A DNA stretch of 64,000 nucleotides from Dryococelus australis (Eukaryota > Arthropoda > Insecta > Phasmatodea > Phasmatidae). Location: assembly GCA_029891345.1 (NCBI GenBank), contig CM056993.1, positions 226,778,924 to 226,842,923 on the forward strand, given 5' to 3'. The notes under the pieces were generated by a model. The model worked only from the letters and a program-made list of their open reading frames with translations. It had not been told where the DNA came from and made no database searches. The position numbers and the translations under genes were made by a program. Of the stretch, positions 1 to 15,440 are shown one piece after another (the stretch's first letter is position 1; every line of letters starts with the position of its first letter).

Positions 1-565
1 TGAAGTTGTATGCATTTAATGTAAAAAAATTAAGAAACTTAACCCGATTTTAGCATATACTCATCAAAGAGTCAAGTCGAAATACAGAAATCATATACTG
101 TTGGAAAGAGTATCTCAAAAGTAATCCAGTGCCATACATAAAAACCCATATGATCGAGTGAAGTGGTGCCAGGAATGTAAAACAAACATCAAGGCGTTCT
201 AGCGCGTCAACGTAGATGTATTCACACAAAACAAATAGCTGTGTCCCCAACACAGCCAAACCCAATTTTTTCCTACGTGTATATTCATCACTATACATCC
301 TCCATTTTTTTCGCGATGGCAAATTTGTTGTCTGTGGCATGAATTTGCCAATGTATGAACCTTATCTCTTCTCCTAACCGTGCAATGATGATAAGCGAAT
401 CCAGAAGGTATGTGCGAAATTATCACCAACTCGTCCCCTCATCTCCAGCCAGCAGCCAGGTGGCACTGATTGACATTGGAGATATCAGCATACTCACAAT
501 TGGCATCAAAAGCACAGGCGAATCCAGTATGAATATGACAAAACGTCGTCAGCTCGCGATGAAGA

Positions 566-735
566 GTTTATTGTCTGGTGAGGTTATAAGCCGATTTGAG
601 TATTTACTTTATTTCTTCTCCTAACCATGCAATATCAAATTTTTCGCGTTAACAAGTTTATTATCTGGCGAGTACATAGGCCGTAGTGAGTATTTACTTT
701 ATTTCATCTCCTAACACTTATCATGCAATGGTGGT
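566..735 (+). repeat. Two-unit tandem repeat, ~90-bp period
   Basis: Two diverged units start at 566 and 656. Each begins with a GTTTATTRTCTGG-like stretch and ends with TATTTACTTTATTTC followed by TCTCCTAAC and then ATGCAAT. An isolated third copy of the TCTCCTAACCRTGCAAT tail sits near 365-385. No coding signal is evident in or around the units. Confidence 0.6.
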
Positions 736-1420
736 TGTGTGTTCTAGACTTTGGACTGACGACCGAAGGGTGGTCGGGTCGAAAACGCATGCCTCCTGCA
801 TTTTGTGAGTTCATGATTATCTAACAAATTCCCAGCGCCCCTGGCAGCCACCATTTGAAATAACCTCCCGGATGCTAGCGCGCTTCTGCAGGTGAACCAA
901 CCAATACAAAAATGCCCATATCGGTACCAACACTCCTAGCTGCATACAGTAGAATACCACACCCTCTGGTGGTAGGTGCGGGATTTGAAGATATCCACCT
1001 ACTGCAGATTACTGGTGGTGAGAATTAAAGATGGCTGCTTACAGCAAACGACGACAGTGATCGAGGACGCGAAAAGCAATCGAGGGGTGGGAGACAAGAG
1101 AAAATATAGGAGGCCAGAAGGAATATGAGAAAACACAAAGAGATATAACGGACGAGAGAGGACGGACATCGGTGAGAGAGCTGTAAGAAGGAATACCAGA
1201 TCGAGTATGACGAAGAGCAATGCAAGAGTATGAAGCGATTTGAAGGAATGATAGAGCAGGAAGGAGAAAATGAAAAATTCCTAGGGGAAAAAGGGAAATC
1301 CAAGATAACTGCCGTTGACCAGGAATGACAGAGCAGAACGTTTCGGTGTGATGTCAACCAAGATTGCCTCCTGCTCGTCCCCTTAAACACAGCAAGTAGC
1401 CATCCAGGTGAATTTACCTT
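735..1420 (+). repeat. Fragment of the CCATCTTG/foldback repeat family
   Basis: The segment resembles the right arm of the foldback element at 36.7-37.35 kb. It begins with a decayed tRNA-like stretch (about 740-790, containing GACGACCGAAGGGTGGTCGG and a weak B-box-like GGTCGAAA). It then runs into a purine-rich body and ends with units such as GAATGATAGAGCAGGA and CCAAGATAACTGCCG. Minus-strand ORFs across the purine-rich part are low-complexity shadows. Similarity was judged by eye, so the boundaries are approximate. Confidence 0.5.
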
Positions 1421-1429
1421 TTCCATCTA

Positions 1430-2654
1430 CTTATTCTGTCGACAAAAATCACGCTGCACAATTACAACTAACTCGCACTTGTTGAAACGGAGAATTCAGA
1501 ACGCTGTTTGATGCTGTGTTATAGCCATCCCGACGCACACTGTACGAGCGCGTTAGCAGCGCCAGCTGTAGCGCTACCAAAACGACACATACCTACAACC
1601 AAGTGAACCGGCGACGTGCAACATGCGGCAAGGGAATACTTACGTTTCGATGTGTAGTTTACAATTTGCCGCCAGGTCCTATCTTCATTCATGTAAAAGT
1701 TTTGGCCATGTGAAATCGAATGATTCATCACACACTGTACGTCTAATGCTATAACGCATTCAAAGTTACTTCCAAATTTTTTAAGCCCTGTTAAAGTTCT
1801 ACCTCCAGGGAATTCCTCCGAATCGTGCCAACACAGCTCAGAAATTTCATACTCAGTGTAATAACATTTTGCATAATTTACATAAAAACTGTTTCTTCCT
1901 AGGCATTACCAACACCCTTTTTTTCTCTTTTCCTTTATTCATTTTAGTTATAGATGAAATATTGTAATTTATATATAGAATATAAGGAAAAGATCAATTT
2001 TTACCAAAAATTAATAAAATTTATGGTAACATAAGTATTAAATGTTTGTAATACGTGAGGTATTTAGCACGTGACGAGACTATACCACGTGATCGTAATG
2101 CAAGTTCTCCGGGGTGTGGTACATATTTGTAGTCGACACGCAATAAGTATAATCACAGCGTTACGCATAATTTAATACAAGAGGCAAGATGAGAGGATAG
2201 GTGGAGCGAGTCTGGGAAAGCACAGACACAGTGGAATGGGGGTGAGATGAGAAGCAGCACTCGTGCTCTTGTTAGCGAGATCAAAGGAAGAGAAAGAGGA
2301 GGGGGTGTCGAGGGGGGATATGAACTGCCGTAATGGGCGCCATCTCACTCACCAGAATATAATGGCTTGAGGCGCAGAGCTTGCCGCCTGATTTACCGAC
2401 TTGCCGATGAAAAAGGAACGAAATGTGAGTATAACAGTAGTATTTCTCGTGCTACGGAGGACTGCAGATTAGCACTGAAGCCGCTACACATAACATTCCC
2501 TGACAGTTAAAGAATTAGCTCCACGCTCATATAAATATACAAAAATGTGCACAAGGTCTACATACGCTCGTACGTCTACTTGTACCGTACCCTAACAAAT
2601 AAGTACACATTAAAACGCCTAAACATATCCAGGGGAAAAAGTATGTATGTATGA

Positions 2655-2724
<70 letters not shown>

Positions 2725-4550
2725 CCACTGTTCACAAAATATGCTTTTAAAATTATGTCTAGATATAGAAGGCTGAAGTAGACGACAATATAAACACTAC
2801 ACATGGCTTTATAGCGCAATTTCATAACTGTGTTTATACAATGAGTGTGTGCGTATTTCTTTTAGAGCAAGCAAATGTTATAAAATGCTTCAAGTATTTA
2901 AAATACGAAACAATTTTATGACGAAATTTGATTTTTAAGTAATTTATTGTAGTATTCAGCAAAGAAATCTTTACTTCGTGTAAGAGGTTTTGCAAACTTA
3001 AATATGGACGGTTTAACTGTCCCTTGTAATAATTTATCATGAAATTTTGCTGAGTGTTATATTGATATATAATTTATATAGACTTCATCACTTACAATGT
3101 CACAGGGGAAACATTTCATCCATTCTAATAGTGTATAAATAATTGTCTTTGTTTTATGCACATTTTTGCCTTTCCCGTTGTGCATGTGATAGTCAAATTG
3201 CTGGTAATTACTTTTGGAAACATTTGACTGAACTGTAGAGTTATACGTTTCATACAATTTCGCTGTTTTAAAATAAAAATCACATTCGTTATGATAAAGT
3301 AACACTTTATACGAACTCTGCCGAATTTCCGTTCTTCTACAAAAAAATTTAAATGTCTAATGTTTGTTAGATTTACAGCAAATGTCGTTATTATTTCGCC
3401 CCTATGCATCAGTGTTAAAAATTTTGGTGGTCTTGCAGACATGATTTCTTGAAACCTATCACGTTGGACAACATTCGAGTGGTAAAACGAGAGTATTCAG
3501 GCGTTCAAATATAAGTATTTACATATTTACTACCTGAATATGGTTTATGTATCTGAAGCGGAGTTGGGAATGACACTGGCTACATGGCAAATGTCCTACA
3601 GCTTCTAGACACAAAGAGCCAGGATGGTATGCAATTTTCGTCGTACTGTGCACAACCATTGGAATCAAGGAGGAGACCATTAAATTTTATAAGAAAAAAG
3701 TAGGCAGCTAAATTCAAAATAAAAGTCTTTAAAAGTTCATAATATTATGGATGGCTAGAATCAAAAATTTTTCATTCATATTATCTTTAAAGAATTCTTA
3801 TTTAAGACAACAGGGAAAAATTTTTTGGAGCGAATATACATCGCTAAAAGGGACATAATTTTATTTGAAAACCGAGGTTTTCAAACAGGTTGCAAGTTAC
3901 GCGCTGTAATTAAGTTTAATGCAAGATACAGATTACTTCACATTTATAGCGTTTGGTCAACTGGTAATGCGTAATTCGATAAAGAACACTAAATACGTCC
4001 TATTTAATAGCATAGTATGAGCAAATGAAAATCGGAACGATATTGGCGGTATTTACATGAACTACGTGTTGAAGGCAACGGAAATATACACGACCGTGAA
4101 AGAGTTTGTAGATATGTTTTATTTTTTTTTTAAGGTGTTGGCCACGAAAGTTGTACCTCATATTTTTCAGTTTGTAAATATTAACTACTTTTGATTCTAA
4201 TATTTAGTTTCTATTGGAATGGTTTTTTGAAAAAATGACTTGTAATAGTTAAAATTTTAGGTTTTTGTAATATACACATAAAATAAATATTATTCCACTT
4301 CAGGGGCAGCACAAATAAAAATTATGATAGAACTTCCTTACATCCAGCTTCTATTTTTCTAATTGCATAAACATTTTCTGATGCGATTTTATAGAAGCCT
4401 TGAAGTAGCTCTTGGTATCCTTTTCAGTGTGAATTTTCTTATTTCTGTACATAAGTTAGTTTTCATTTTTTGCACATTTCTAAAACAGTAAAATTTTCAT
4501 GTTGACATGTATTTCTGCAAAACTATGCACTCATAGTTTTTTTTTTCTTT
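1430..4550. other. AT-rich spacer without recognisable gene
   Basis: I find no coding region with recognisable motifs. Contents of note are two CACGTG E-boxes 18 bp apart (2068-2073 and 2086-2091), a purine-rich stretch at about 2180-2330, and the (TA)n run listed separately. Short ORFs on the minus strand between 2.6 and 3.4 kb are AT-rich and show no protein-like composition. Confidence 0.5.
2662..2721. repeat. (TA)n microsatellite
   Basis: About 30 uninterrupted TA dinucleotides preceded by a short GTATGTATG/GTGTG imperfect stretch. Confidence 0.97.
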
Positions 4551-4556
4551 TTTTTT

Positions 4557-5192
4557 TTGCTAGCAATAACAGTAGATAGATATAGCCCATTCGGGCACAA
4601 GGGGATTGGGGAGAGGCACGTGGTGCCAGGGGAGCCAGCCACCATCTTGAATTTACGGACTTCCCGCTCTGTCAATCCGGTCACGCGACTGCCATCATGT
4701 ATTCCACTATGTTGGTTACCAGTACGCCACTCTCTTGGACCGTCATTTTTTTTTAGCCAGTATGCCTTTTTCATGTTTTATCATTTCATGCTGGTTTTCA
4801 TTTATGCATTCCGAGGATTTTCTCAGAATGCTCTATTTTTTCTCTCTTGAATTATTTTTTCTCTTCATTCCTGCTGGAGGACTCTATCTTGTTTTTTGCT
4901 TGTCATTTGTTTCCGACTACCATCTTGGTTCTAGAGTTGACTATTAGGAGCTCTCTCATTCGATTCGTCGCTCTCGCATCTGTCGCATACTCTCCACTTC
5001 CATATTTGTTTACATCGGCTGCTGCTAGGAGTGTTGGTGTTGCTTTACCACCATATTGGTTCTGGAGTTAGCCGCCAGGGGTGCTACATTTCTTATAACT
5101 CAAAATACCATCTGGAAAAGTGCGGGATCGAACTACCGGTCCTTGGGTCACCAGACTAACACCTTAGACTGCTCGACTATCGTGATATGCAC
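4557..5192 (-). repeat. CCATCTTG/foldback family fragment with tRNA-like segment
   Basis: The body carries CCACCATCTTGAA, CCATCATG, a T-rich pyrimidine stretch and CTACCATCTTGG. It ends in a tRNA-like segment read on the minus strand (5192 down to 5120). That segment has an A-box-like GATAGTCGAGCAGTC and a clear B box GTTCGATCCC at about 5122-5131. The order (outer body on the left, tRNA-like segment on the right) matches the left arm of the foldback element at 35.7-36.4 kb. It is probably a solitary half-element, but a tRNA-derived SINE is an alternative reading. Confidence 0.6.
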
Positions 5193-5199
5193 TGCAACA

Positions 5200-6200
5200 A
5201 GAGTTTATAAGAAGTATATAGCTTGTGCGTATGTGACGTATAAATATCTTGTCGTGGCCAATTTTTCACTACATTTTTAAGTATTTTTATATTACTCAGA
5301 TTTTACTCATATAAATTTTAAGTATTTTAATTTTTACGTTTTTACTTAAGTTTTACAATTTATTTACATGTATTAATTTTCAGTATTTCTTTTGTATTAC
5401 ATTTTTTATTTGTATACAATATTTTTTTACTATTCAGCAGTAAGTATTTATTTCTAATATATTTTTATGTTTTATGTTTTAAGTAAATTTCTTATTATTC
5501 AGACTTAACTTGCATATATATTATTTATATTTTACTTTATATATATTATTTTTATTTACATATGATTTTTAAGTTTTTACTTTACATGTAATTATTTGTT
5601 TACTATCCCAGACTTGAGATTTTTTTTCATAAAGTCGTAGACATGCATAGTAATTTTTTTAACATTTAGGGATAATTAATTATTAAGAATTTTTTTAAGA
5701 ATTTTATATACGTTTAGGAACTTATAACTCACACTGAACTTAGAAAAAAATGAAAACGCCCTATGCTGAACGTGGAATATTTCGCACCCCTATGTAATGC
5801 TAGGACTTGTTAATGATTTCCCACACACCATAACACCAAACTTAACTTATCTCTCATGTAAGACATGCGTGCATTTCACACAGTGTTTAGGATTTTGAAT
5901 ATATTTCGCCTTGTATGAGACACTGAATGTATTTTATTTTATTTAGTAAATAATTTCTCATTTATATTAGGTAACCAATTAACCTAACCACCACACTCTA
6001 TCCATGTATGTAAGAACTTTGAACATTTTTCTACTCTCATATTTTATATTGTTTCTAGTGTGTGTATATCTCGTCAATGACTGTTCCTTTTTATGCTATT
6101 TTAAGACAACTTTATGACAAGATTATTGTGAGATATAAGGTTCTTTATAGAAGCACTTATTTTTACAATAAATATATATACACGTTTTCAATCTTGGTTG
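5200..6200. other. AT-rich spacer
   Basis: Very AT-rich sequence with repeated AAGTATTTTTA / TTTTTAAGT words between 5.27 and 5.7 kb. These could be a worn low-complexity repeat. No gene is seen. Confidence 0.5.
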
Positions 6201-6203
6201 CTT

Positions 6204-6300
6204 CAGTTTCCAACTGGTCATCCATCATTCTGTTTGGAACTGCACATCCATCCTTCAGATTGGAACTGGTCGTTCATCTTTCGGTTTGGAATTGGCTTAA
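6204..6300 (+). repeat. 26-bp minisatellite, ~4 units
   Basis: Degenerate units of the form TTTGGAACTGGTCATCCATC plus about six bases begin near 6207, 6233, 6259 and 6285. Spacing is a constant 26 bp. The last unit is partial. Confidence 0.75.
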
Positions 6301-7145
6301 TTTTAGGCATCGCCCTCCCACTTTACCACCCACATGACTGCTAAGGTAACCATGCGCGCGGGTCTCCGGTTGGGGAAGGAGCAATACAGTACACTCTTAG
6401 AGCACTACTGAGCTATATATTTTATATCTCCATTGTGCTGCAAGACTAAGTTATATAGGCGGGTTACAATGTCGAAAATTAAACCAACCCATGACAAGAA
6501 ATGCTTCAAACAGAAGGGACAATGAGAATAAAGAAAACAGCCGTCAGTAAATACAATAAATGATTGTAGATAAAGAGGAAGAAAAGAAAGATAAGATGTA
6601 GATAGGGTGGGTAAGAACAATATCGCCTCTTGTGGTTACAGTGGGTCAAAATGTCGCAAGTGGAAAGTATTTCACCCCACGTAACTGTGTAAGGAAAGGG
6701 GTTGGAACCCCCGGGAATTGGCTTTAAGCACTGGTCGGAGGCCAAAACGAAAGTCGCAGCCCTATATCCCCGTGCAGGGGTGAACAAGCGAAATTGTCGA
6801 AGTGAAATACAAGTTGCAACAATCTATATTGACAATTGCTGGTGGTGCCACAACCTCTCCTGATGACATCTCTAGCTGTGTGTCAGGACCTCATACATGT
6901 GTTTGGGTGCTGTCAGTAGTAGCTACAACATTTTACATACATACATACACTCAACACCATATGCTTATATTGGTTAGATATACTAATAGACTTCTCTTAT
7001 TTTCTTCTTCTCTTCTTAATGTCTATCCAATATTACCATATGACAATGTAATGAACTTTTTTTATTATTTATTGTATCCATATTGCTCTGTCAGTATACG
7101 ACAGTCCAATACCTGTCTCGTTCCCTCCTTCCATGTGAGCGTGAC

Positions 7146-7243
7146 ATTATTCATGCACTGGGTGTAAACTTCATGGTGGTATTACCTTATATTATTCATG
7201 CACTGGGTGTACTTCGTGGTGGTATTACCTTATATTATTCATG
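7146..7243 (+). repeat. ~44-bp tandem repeat, 2.2 units
   Basis: Units at 7146-7190 and 7191-7233 share ATTATTCATGCACTGGGTGT and GGTGGTATTACCTTAT. A third partial unit starts at 7234. The near-identity suggests a recent slippage or unequal-exchange event directly next to the Polinton fossil. Confidence 0.85.
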
Positions 7244-7249
7244 ATTACA

Positions 7250-8190
7250 CGCACGACTTGCTGCTGATCTAAAATTCTTTTACAATCTTGAAAAGTAATT
7301 TTATTCTTCAGACTTGTCTTCTGAACACCTTTTGCATTCTTGGTAATTTTGCCTCCCCACTTGTAGGTGTACATTTTCGAATACAGCCCAACAAATTCGC
7401 TTATAAGTTCCCCACAACAATCATCTTTAAATTTCGCCACAATTTTCCTGTTGACAGAGGAGTAGCAGTGATGACATGGGGGGGGGGGGCAGGAGTTTGT
7501 ATCCATATCTTCCATGAGTGTGGGATCTGTGGCTAGGTCCGCATAATGAAGTTTTGGAGAGATCGAGCACTGTAAAGCCGGCATATAGATAGATTTATCA
7601 ACTACTGTAGTTTCACTTTACAATTTCAACAGGGATAAATTGTCTGTATATTGTGCGGCACTTGAATGTTGGTTTAGCTATTAGTTTCTTCAGTCTTCAC
7701 TCGTTACACACCAATTCCATGACTTGTAATATCCTTTTATTTTCCATCAGTTTGCCAAATGTGGCATTGTTCATGAGTTTAAAGAAATCCTTTTCGGAAT
7801 CATTGCCGGCTGGCTGCCTTTTTTCTGCGTTGAGGTTGATGTTTGGTTTGAGCCATGCCTTTTGTTCGAATTGCAGCACACAGTGAATTTTCTTAATTTT
7901 GAGTCTGTGTCCTATTGGTTGTTTGAGATTTATGTGGTGTACAATATAGTTTATATTGTCTTCCAGAGTCATCAATAAGGTTTTGGTCATTCCCCTTGGA
8001 GGACACTTATTTACAGGAAAAAACGGCAGGCCTTTGTGCGAGACGGTGTGAGGTTCAGAAGGATATTCTACGTTTACCTCCAGCAAGTATCCGAACAGCC
8101 CATCATCGGGCACCATCGTGACATCGATGTCGGTGCCTACCCCCTGAAAGTCACATATGGGGTGGGACAGAGACATTGCCAACCATACAA
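7250..8190 (-). pseudogene. Polinton/Maverick-type DNA polymerase B fossil
   Basis: Minus-strand reading gives pieces of a protein-primed family B DNA polymerase. The N-terminal piece (about 8182-7697) contains GYLLEVNVEYP, LKIKKIHCVLQFEQ, WLKPNINLNAEKR and EKDFFKLMNNATFGKLMEN, which are the conserved blocks of Polinton polymerases. The C-terminal piece (about 7584-7228) contains KIVAKFKDD and AKGVQKTSLKN with ITFQDCKR, the typical final blocks. No capsid, integrase, ATPase or protease genes of a Polinton are recognisable nearby, so only the polymerase end remains. It is a clearly broken old copy with several breaks. Its age is likely considerable, given how much of the rest is gone. Confidence 0.88.
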
Positions 8191-8279
8191 ATTGTTAGCA
8201 TCCACGTACTGGAGTAGATAGGCAGCACATTCAGGCTTCAGGCTGAGGTTCGGAGACTCGACCTTGAAATGATCTCAAC

Positions 8280-8480
8280 CTAAAAATTTCCCGTTTTACT
8301 ACCAAAATCACTCATTTTCACACAAAATCTTACCTTTTTGCCCAAAATTACCTTAAAAGTTCCTTTTCCCCCTAAAAATTTTACATTTCTCCCTAAAAGT
8401 GTTCTGTTTTTACCTATGAAACAGCCACGTCCTAGAATATGTAGTAGTAGTAATCCCCATTTCTGCAAACACTAGACAAT
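8280..8480. repeat. Degenerate short-period AT/C repeat
   Basis: Loose repetition of CCTAAAAATTTT / CCCAAAATTACC-like words. A similar texture in reverse orientation occurs at about 25.95-26.06 kb. No function is inferred. Confidence 0.4.
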
Positions 8481-8629
8481 TCTGGCAATTTATAAGGCTT
8501 CCTATTCCTTCTAGCCTACATAGTGAGAAATCAATAAATTAAATTATTTTAATAATTATTTTAAAAATTTATATATATTTTCATAATTAAAAAAATTTTA
8601 AGTTCAGTATTAAGTGTTATATATCACCG

Positions 8630-8899
8630 GACCCTTTCAAGGTGCATACGATTGTGATGTCTGACCACCATTCTGTCTCGTTTTTCATGCTCCATAATTC
8701 CATGTTTTCTCTCTCTCTCTCTCTTATCTTTCTTATTCAATAATTTGCTCTTTCTCTCATTCCATCTCTTTCTCACTTACGTTTCTCTTTCTCACGTTCG
8801 CTTTTCCCCCTCTTTGTCTCTTTCTTTTTCTTTCTCTCTTTCATTTCTCTCTCATCTCTCACTTCGTTCAACACCGCTATCTTCAGAGTACCTTGATTG

Positions 8900-8900
<1 letters not shown>
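8630..8900 (+). repeat. Fragment of CCATCTTG/foldback family with polypyrimidine tract
   Basis: CCACCATTCTGTCTCG, TTTTTCATGCTCCATAATTCC and a long CTCTCT/TTTCTC tract parallel the 35.85-36.05 kb left arm (TCTGTCTTG, TTTTTCATGC, then TTTCTCTC). Only the polypyrimidine half is present. Confidence 0.45.
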
Positions 8901-11000
<2,100 letters not shown>

Positions 11001-13129
11001 TTTGTTACTCACACTAACTTAACCAAAAAAATTGTTACTGCTCATATTTTATTCTCTCCTGGTTTACACCAGTCAAGATACAATAACTACCCAACCAAAC
11101 ACTTTTAACTCAAGCATGCCTTGACATTACATGCATATATACTGTCCACAGCTTTCGACATACACCAACAATCACAAGACAGATATTCTGGAAAACATGT
11201 CACCGAACATAACATCCATAATAACCGAGTATATTTTAAGACCAGGCTGACAACTGACATTTGACCATAAATGCGGTGCCTGCAATGCTAAGTGCGATAT
11301 TGATCCATAAATGACCCCTAATTACACATAAATGATACTTGAATGACCCATTGACCCTTGACCCATTGAACTGGTTCTGAACCTCAGCCATGCAGCCAAC
11401 ACAAAACTTACAAAAAATGTTCCTACCACCCATACAATCTGCTCTACCAACCATCATCAGACTAAATATACACACAATTTACTAGAATTCAAGCAGACCT
11501 CAGCCCACACTGACTTTATCAAAATAATTTCAAGTACCGCATGTTTGTCATACCACTAGATATCAGTCAAATATCACACCACCCATCAAATAAACCACCT
11601 GATTACATCAAATATCCGTACCAATAAAAATGCTGATCACCACACCTCAGACATACAAAACAAAAAATGAGTAACCCTGCAGACCAGGAGTACTGGAAAC
11701 TATACCAACCATAACAACAGCACACTTCAGTCATGCCACACAGATAACATTGTATATGCAACATACCAACTACGCATGTCATACCACCCCTATGCCATTC
11801 CTTAACCCCACAATCCAAAACTAATTAGGTGACAACCCTCCAGCATACCGAACATTAATAAAAAACTCTCTATCAACAAAGAAACCAGTTAATTATGCCA
11901 GTCAACCCATAATCATAGCTATTCCAACAAAAATCTACCAGGTAATATACCTGCAGCCTACTTAACAACATATATATAACCCATTGGTACTGAGTGCGAA
12001 AACAGATGTAATAACTTTCACCATGACATTAGCTTGCCTCAGCCATGCATAGTTGAAAGCCATTCAACCCAGCATACTAAGATACTTTACCATCTGAAAA
12101 TATCAGTGAACCACCACAGATATCCATGCCAACCAAAACTTAACATACAGCACAAACCATATGATTGCCTCTAACCCAAGTGTATCTTATTCAGGCTGTT
12201 AACAATACTGACAATATCAACCGCCATAACCTCAGACTTACTAATCAATCATACCTGTCTACTATATTGACTACCATTTCATCTTATCTAACTTCACCAG
12301 TTACACATTTTAACACGCTATACCAGCAGCCGAGCCAGTCAAAATATTAGAATTTTAAGCTCCAAACATGCTATCATATAATCAAAACAAAATATTTAAC
12401 TATCTATGACATCCCTACATACTTAATTTCCCAGATACCATATCATACCATCTAAGCATATAAACCAAACACACCAGCTAAGCATTCTGCCCCTCTCATA
12501 CTAACTAAATACCCCATCAAATGATCATTCTGCTCTTAAAAACTAATCTCACAATTAAACAATTCTCCCACACCATTGAAGCTACACATTTGTCCTACTG
12601 TCAAAACAAACAAAGAAGAATCAGGTCATATCAATCAACATAATGGCTATACCACCCATACAAGTAACTTACCGCACAACCAAGTCATATTGTTAGGTTA
12701 TGCCATCAAGACGTACCAGCTATAACAAAAACAAAATCATACAGGCAGCCCACACCAACAGACTATAACATCATAATACACCATACAATTTAGCCATTCC
12801 AAGAGACCATAGCCAATCAAAAACCTACTTGTCAGACATACCAACAAAACATATTACCAAAACAAGCTACCTATAAAATTAATGCCTAGAGATCTTACAA
12901 TACAAATATTCTAAGAGCACCTCTACCAATGATGAGCCTACATAAAATTCATATTATCAGACAGACCAACATAATATTCCAATCATACATATCCACCTTG
13001 TATACTAACCACTACAACTGTCATATATCCTGACCTCCTGTTTAACAACCATACAGACATGTCACGCTCAGAGACAAAGCTATTTCATCAAAATAAACTC
13101 CCTCGAATTGTCAACCCAATCTACTACAA

Positions 13130-14515
13130 TTTCCAAATCACACATTTCAGACGTCGCTGCTACCGTACTGCTAGTCCATACAAGCAAGACACATTACCAA
13201 ACCATTCAACCAATGAATACAACCAGGTCATCATACAAAAGGGTTTTAAAAAATCAAGAGAGCACGCACTCTCATCTCTGGAATATCTCTCGAGAGGTTA
13301 TATATCTCGATTGGTAGACGCGAGTACCGTCAACCAACTTGCAAAGGAGTAGAAGGCGAAGCATAGGGGAGGGCGAGACATGTTCCAACATTGCCGCTAG
13401 GGGAGATGCGTGTCGACGACAAGACATTTGTTCCCCACCACCCGACCAGATCACATTCACCTAATATAAAAAGGATGTGAGGGTATCCATACAACACTTG
13501 CGAATAGCAACTTTGCCATTCAATATAGAATATATCTATTGAGCTATCACTTTATATAAAACATACATAGATCTCGTCCATCACACACATACCTACGCAG
13601 ACGTCTCAGCAGACGAACGACTGTCGCAGATCATTTTGTCATAGACTTTTGGGAACCAAAATTCCTGGGGTAAAAAGTAAATATCCTTTCTTACTATACT
13701 ATCCACACACACACACACACACGCTCAAACAGAATTAATTAAATACCTACAACTGCATTACTTACTACCAGTCTGGTTTACCGAAATACACCAACCATTT
13801 ATACCTTTTGTGATCGTAGTAACATACAAGGGAAGAATATATCATATCTAAAATACAGCCATGGGTAATTAAACAGATCATACTGGTTATAATGCATTAC
13901 TGTGTAAAAAATATTAATGCAAAACTCTTTACTAAATTAGTATCTCGATATATATGTCTTACATACAAGAAATAAACAAAATATATACCTTACTCGTATA
14001 TCACGCGAAGGCAAATAATATTTTTAAACACATATTCGGAAGGATGTAGTTTCGAAAATTCTACCAGCCCTTACCTGTACACGTCCAAGATATTCAATTT
14101 ACTAGAGAATATTGGCTATCAGTATTCCATTACATCTCTCCTATAGACAAATATTTTGAACCCTCCTCGCAAACATGTTACCACCATACCAGTATATTAT
14201 ATTTGCTAGAGAGCATTCACTATAAGAAATATGTATATTTCAGCCGTCTCAACCCCTACAAACCACACACGTATTAGCTTTATTTAAAATCCATTATATA
14301 TTGCAATTTTTGATGGATAAATTTATTTTTCACACTTATATATAATAATTTACTTTTTTCACATCCTGGTATGTCAATGCTTCATTTACAGAAACAGAGG
14401 TCACTCATATCAGAATATTATTATATATTAAACATATCGATCAGCTTTTCCCCAATGCCTAATCTTAATTTAATGTCATATCAAATAAATATATACCCAA
14501 ACCTCCATATGTACA
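13130..14515 (+). repeat. Copy 1 of a ~1.35-kb segmental duplication
   Basis: This segment is repeated in direct orientation at 16720-18065, offset about 3.55-3.6 kb. The best-preserved part (about 13265-13690) holds a CTCTCGAGAG palindrome, a stretch with ATTGCCGCTAGGGGAG and GTCGACGACAAGACATTTG, a TATA-like TATAAAAAGG at 13465, and CCTGGGGTAAAAAGTAAAT resembling a splice donor. No ORF is shared in frame by both copies, so the conserved core may be regulatory or an old non-coding exon. Confidence 0.75.
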
Positions 14516-14544
14516 TAAAAAATTGTTTAAATAACTCGTAATAT

Positions 14545-14770
14545 TTTGATGTCATATCATAGTCACCGCTAATAAAACAGACAAAAATCAATTTTTGCAT
14601 ATTCTTCCGGACAAAATATTCTAACTTGAAATATCCCAAAATACCTTAACACTACATACAGTCCACTCCATTACATCATATTGGTTATACCAAAACACTA
14701 CCGTTGTTTAGTATAAGTATTAGTCCAGCGAATTTATATGATAAAACATTTAATCATGTAATAGCAAAAC
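14545..14770 (+). repeat. Diverged duplicate of 15190-15440
   Basis: Shared blocks in the same order are: GTCATATCAT/GATATCATTC, CACCGCTAA/CACTGCTAA, GGACAAAATATT/AGACAAACATT, CATATTGGTTATACCAA/CATATCGGTTATACCAA, and AAGTATT with CCAGCGAATT. The duplication lies inside the A/C-rich block and is older than the 13.1/16.7 kb duplication. Confidence 0.65.
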
Positions 14771-15189
14771 ATATACACATATTCAAATAATAACAATACG
14801 CATACAGTTTACCATAGTCAATTATCCAACCTTAACGAAATCTTATTCCAATATTTCCATATCACCAAACCAGCAATTCAAATGTTCTACTAGGAAAAAA
14901 TATTCTAACTATAAGTACTCGCAGACCGTATCATGCCACACCGCCCATTTAGACAGGCCATAACATTATCTAATAACAAAAATACTACTATACCATACTG
15001 TCAGAACATACCAATTACCCGACCAAATATTAAAAATTCTGACTAGTCATAGTATCACACCATACCATCCATTTGCGAAGAGTCATTACCAGCAAAACTA
15101 ACATACCATACAGACAAGATATATTAAACCTCGATCTATTCATTAGTACTACCATGCATCGAAAAGATGTTTAACTCTTTAACTCACAA

Positions 15190-15440
15190 TATTTGCGTTG
15201 ATATCATTCTCACTGCTAAAAAAACATACCAAACATCCATTTCTACATACTCTGCCAGACAAACATTATAACTTGTTATACCTCAAAACCTGAACAGAAC
15301 ATAACAGTCAATATTTGCAATCCTGTCCATTAGACCATATCGGTTATACCAAGCACTTTCCTTCATACCATCCATGACAACAAAACAACCATATAAGTAT
15401 TCCTATGAAATATTCCAGCGAATTACTCAGATAAACTATA
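15190..15440 (+). repeat. Diverged duplicate of 14545-14770
   Basis: Second member of the pair described at 14545. It contains an extra stretch with CATACCATCCATGACAAC between the shared blocks. Confidence 0.65.

Noticed and set aside
2068-2091. Pair of CACGTG E-boxes 18 bp apart as an enhancer
   Set aside because: Two six-base sites in spacer without a promoter or conserved context are weak evidence. Noted only in the spacer entry.
6690-6770. Possible tRNA-like segment (GGAACCCCCGGGAATTGGC)
   Set aside because: It lacks an acceptable A box and T-stem. It does not resemble the other tRNA-like segments of the window.
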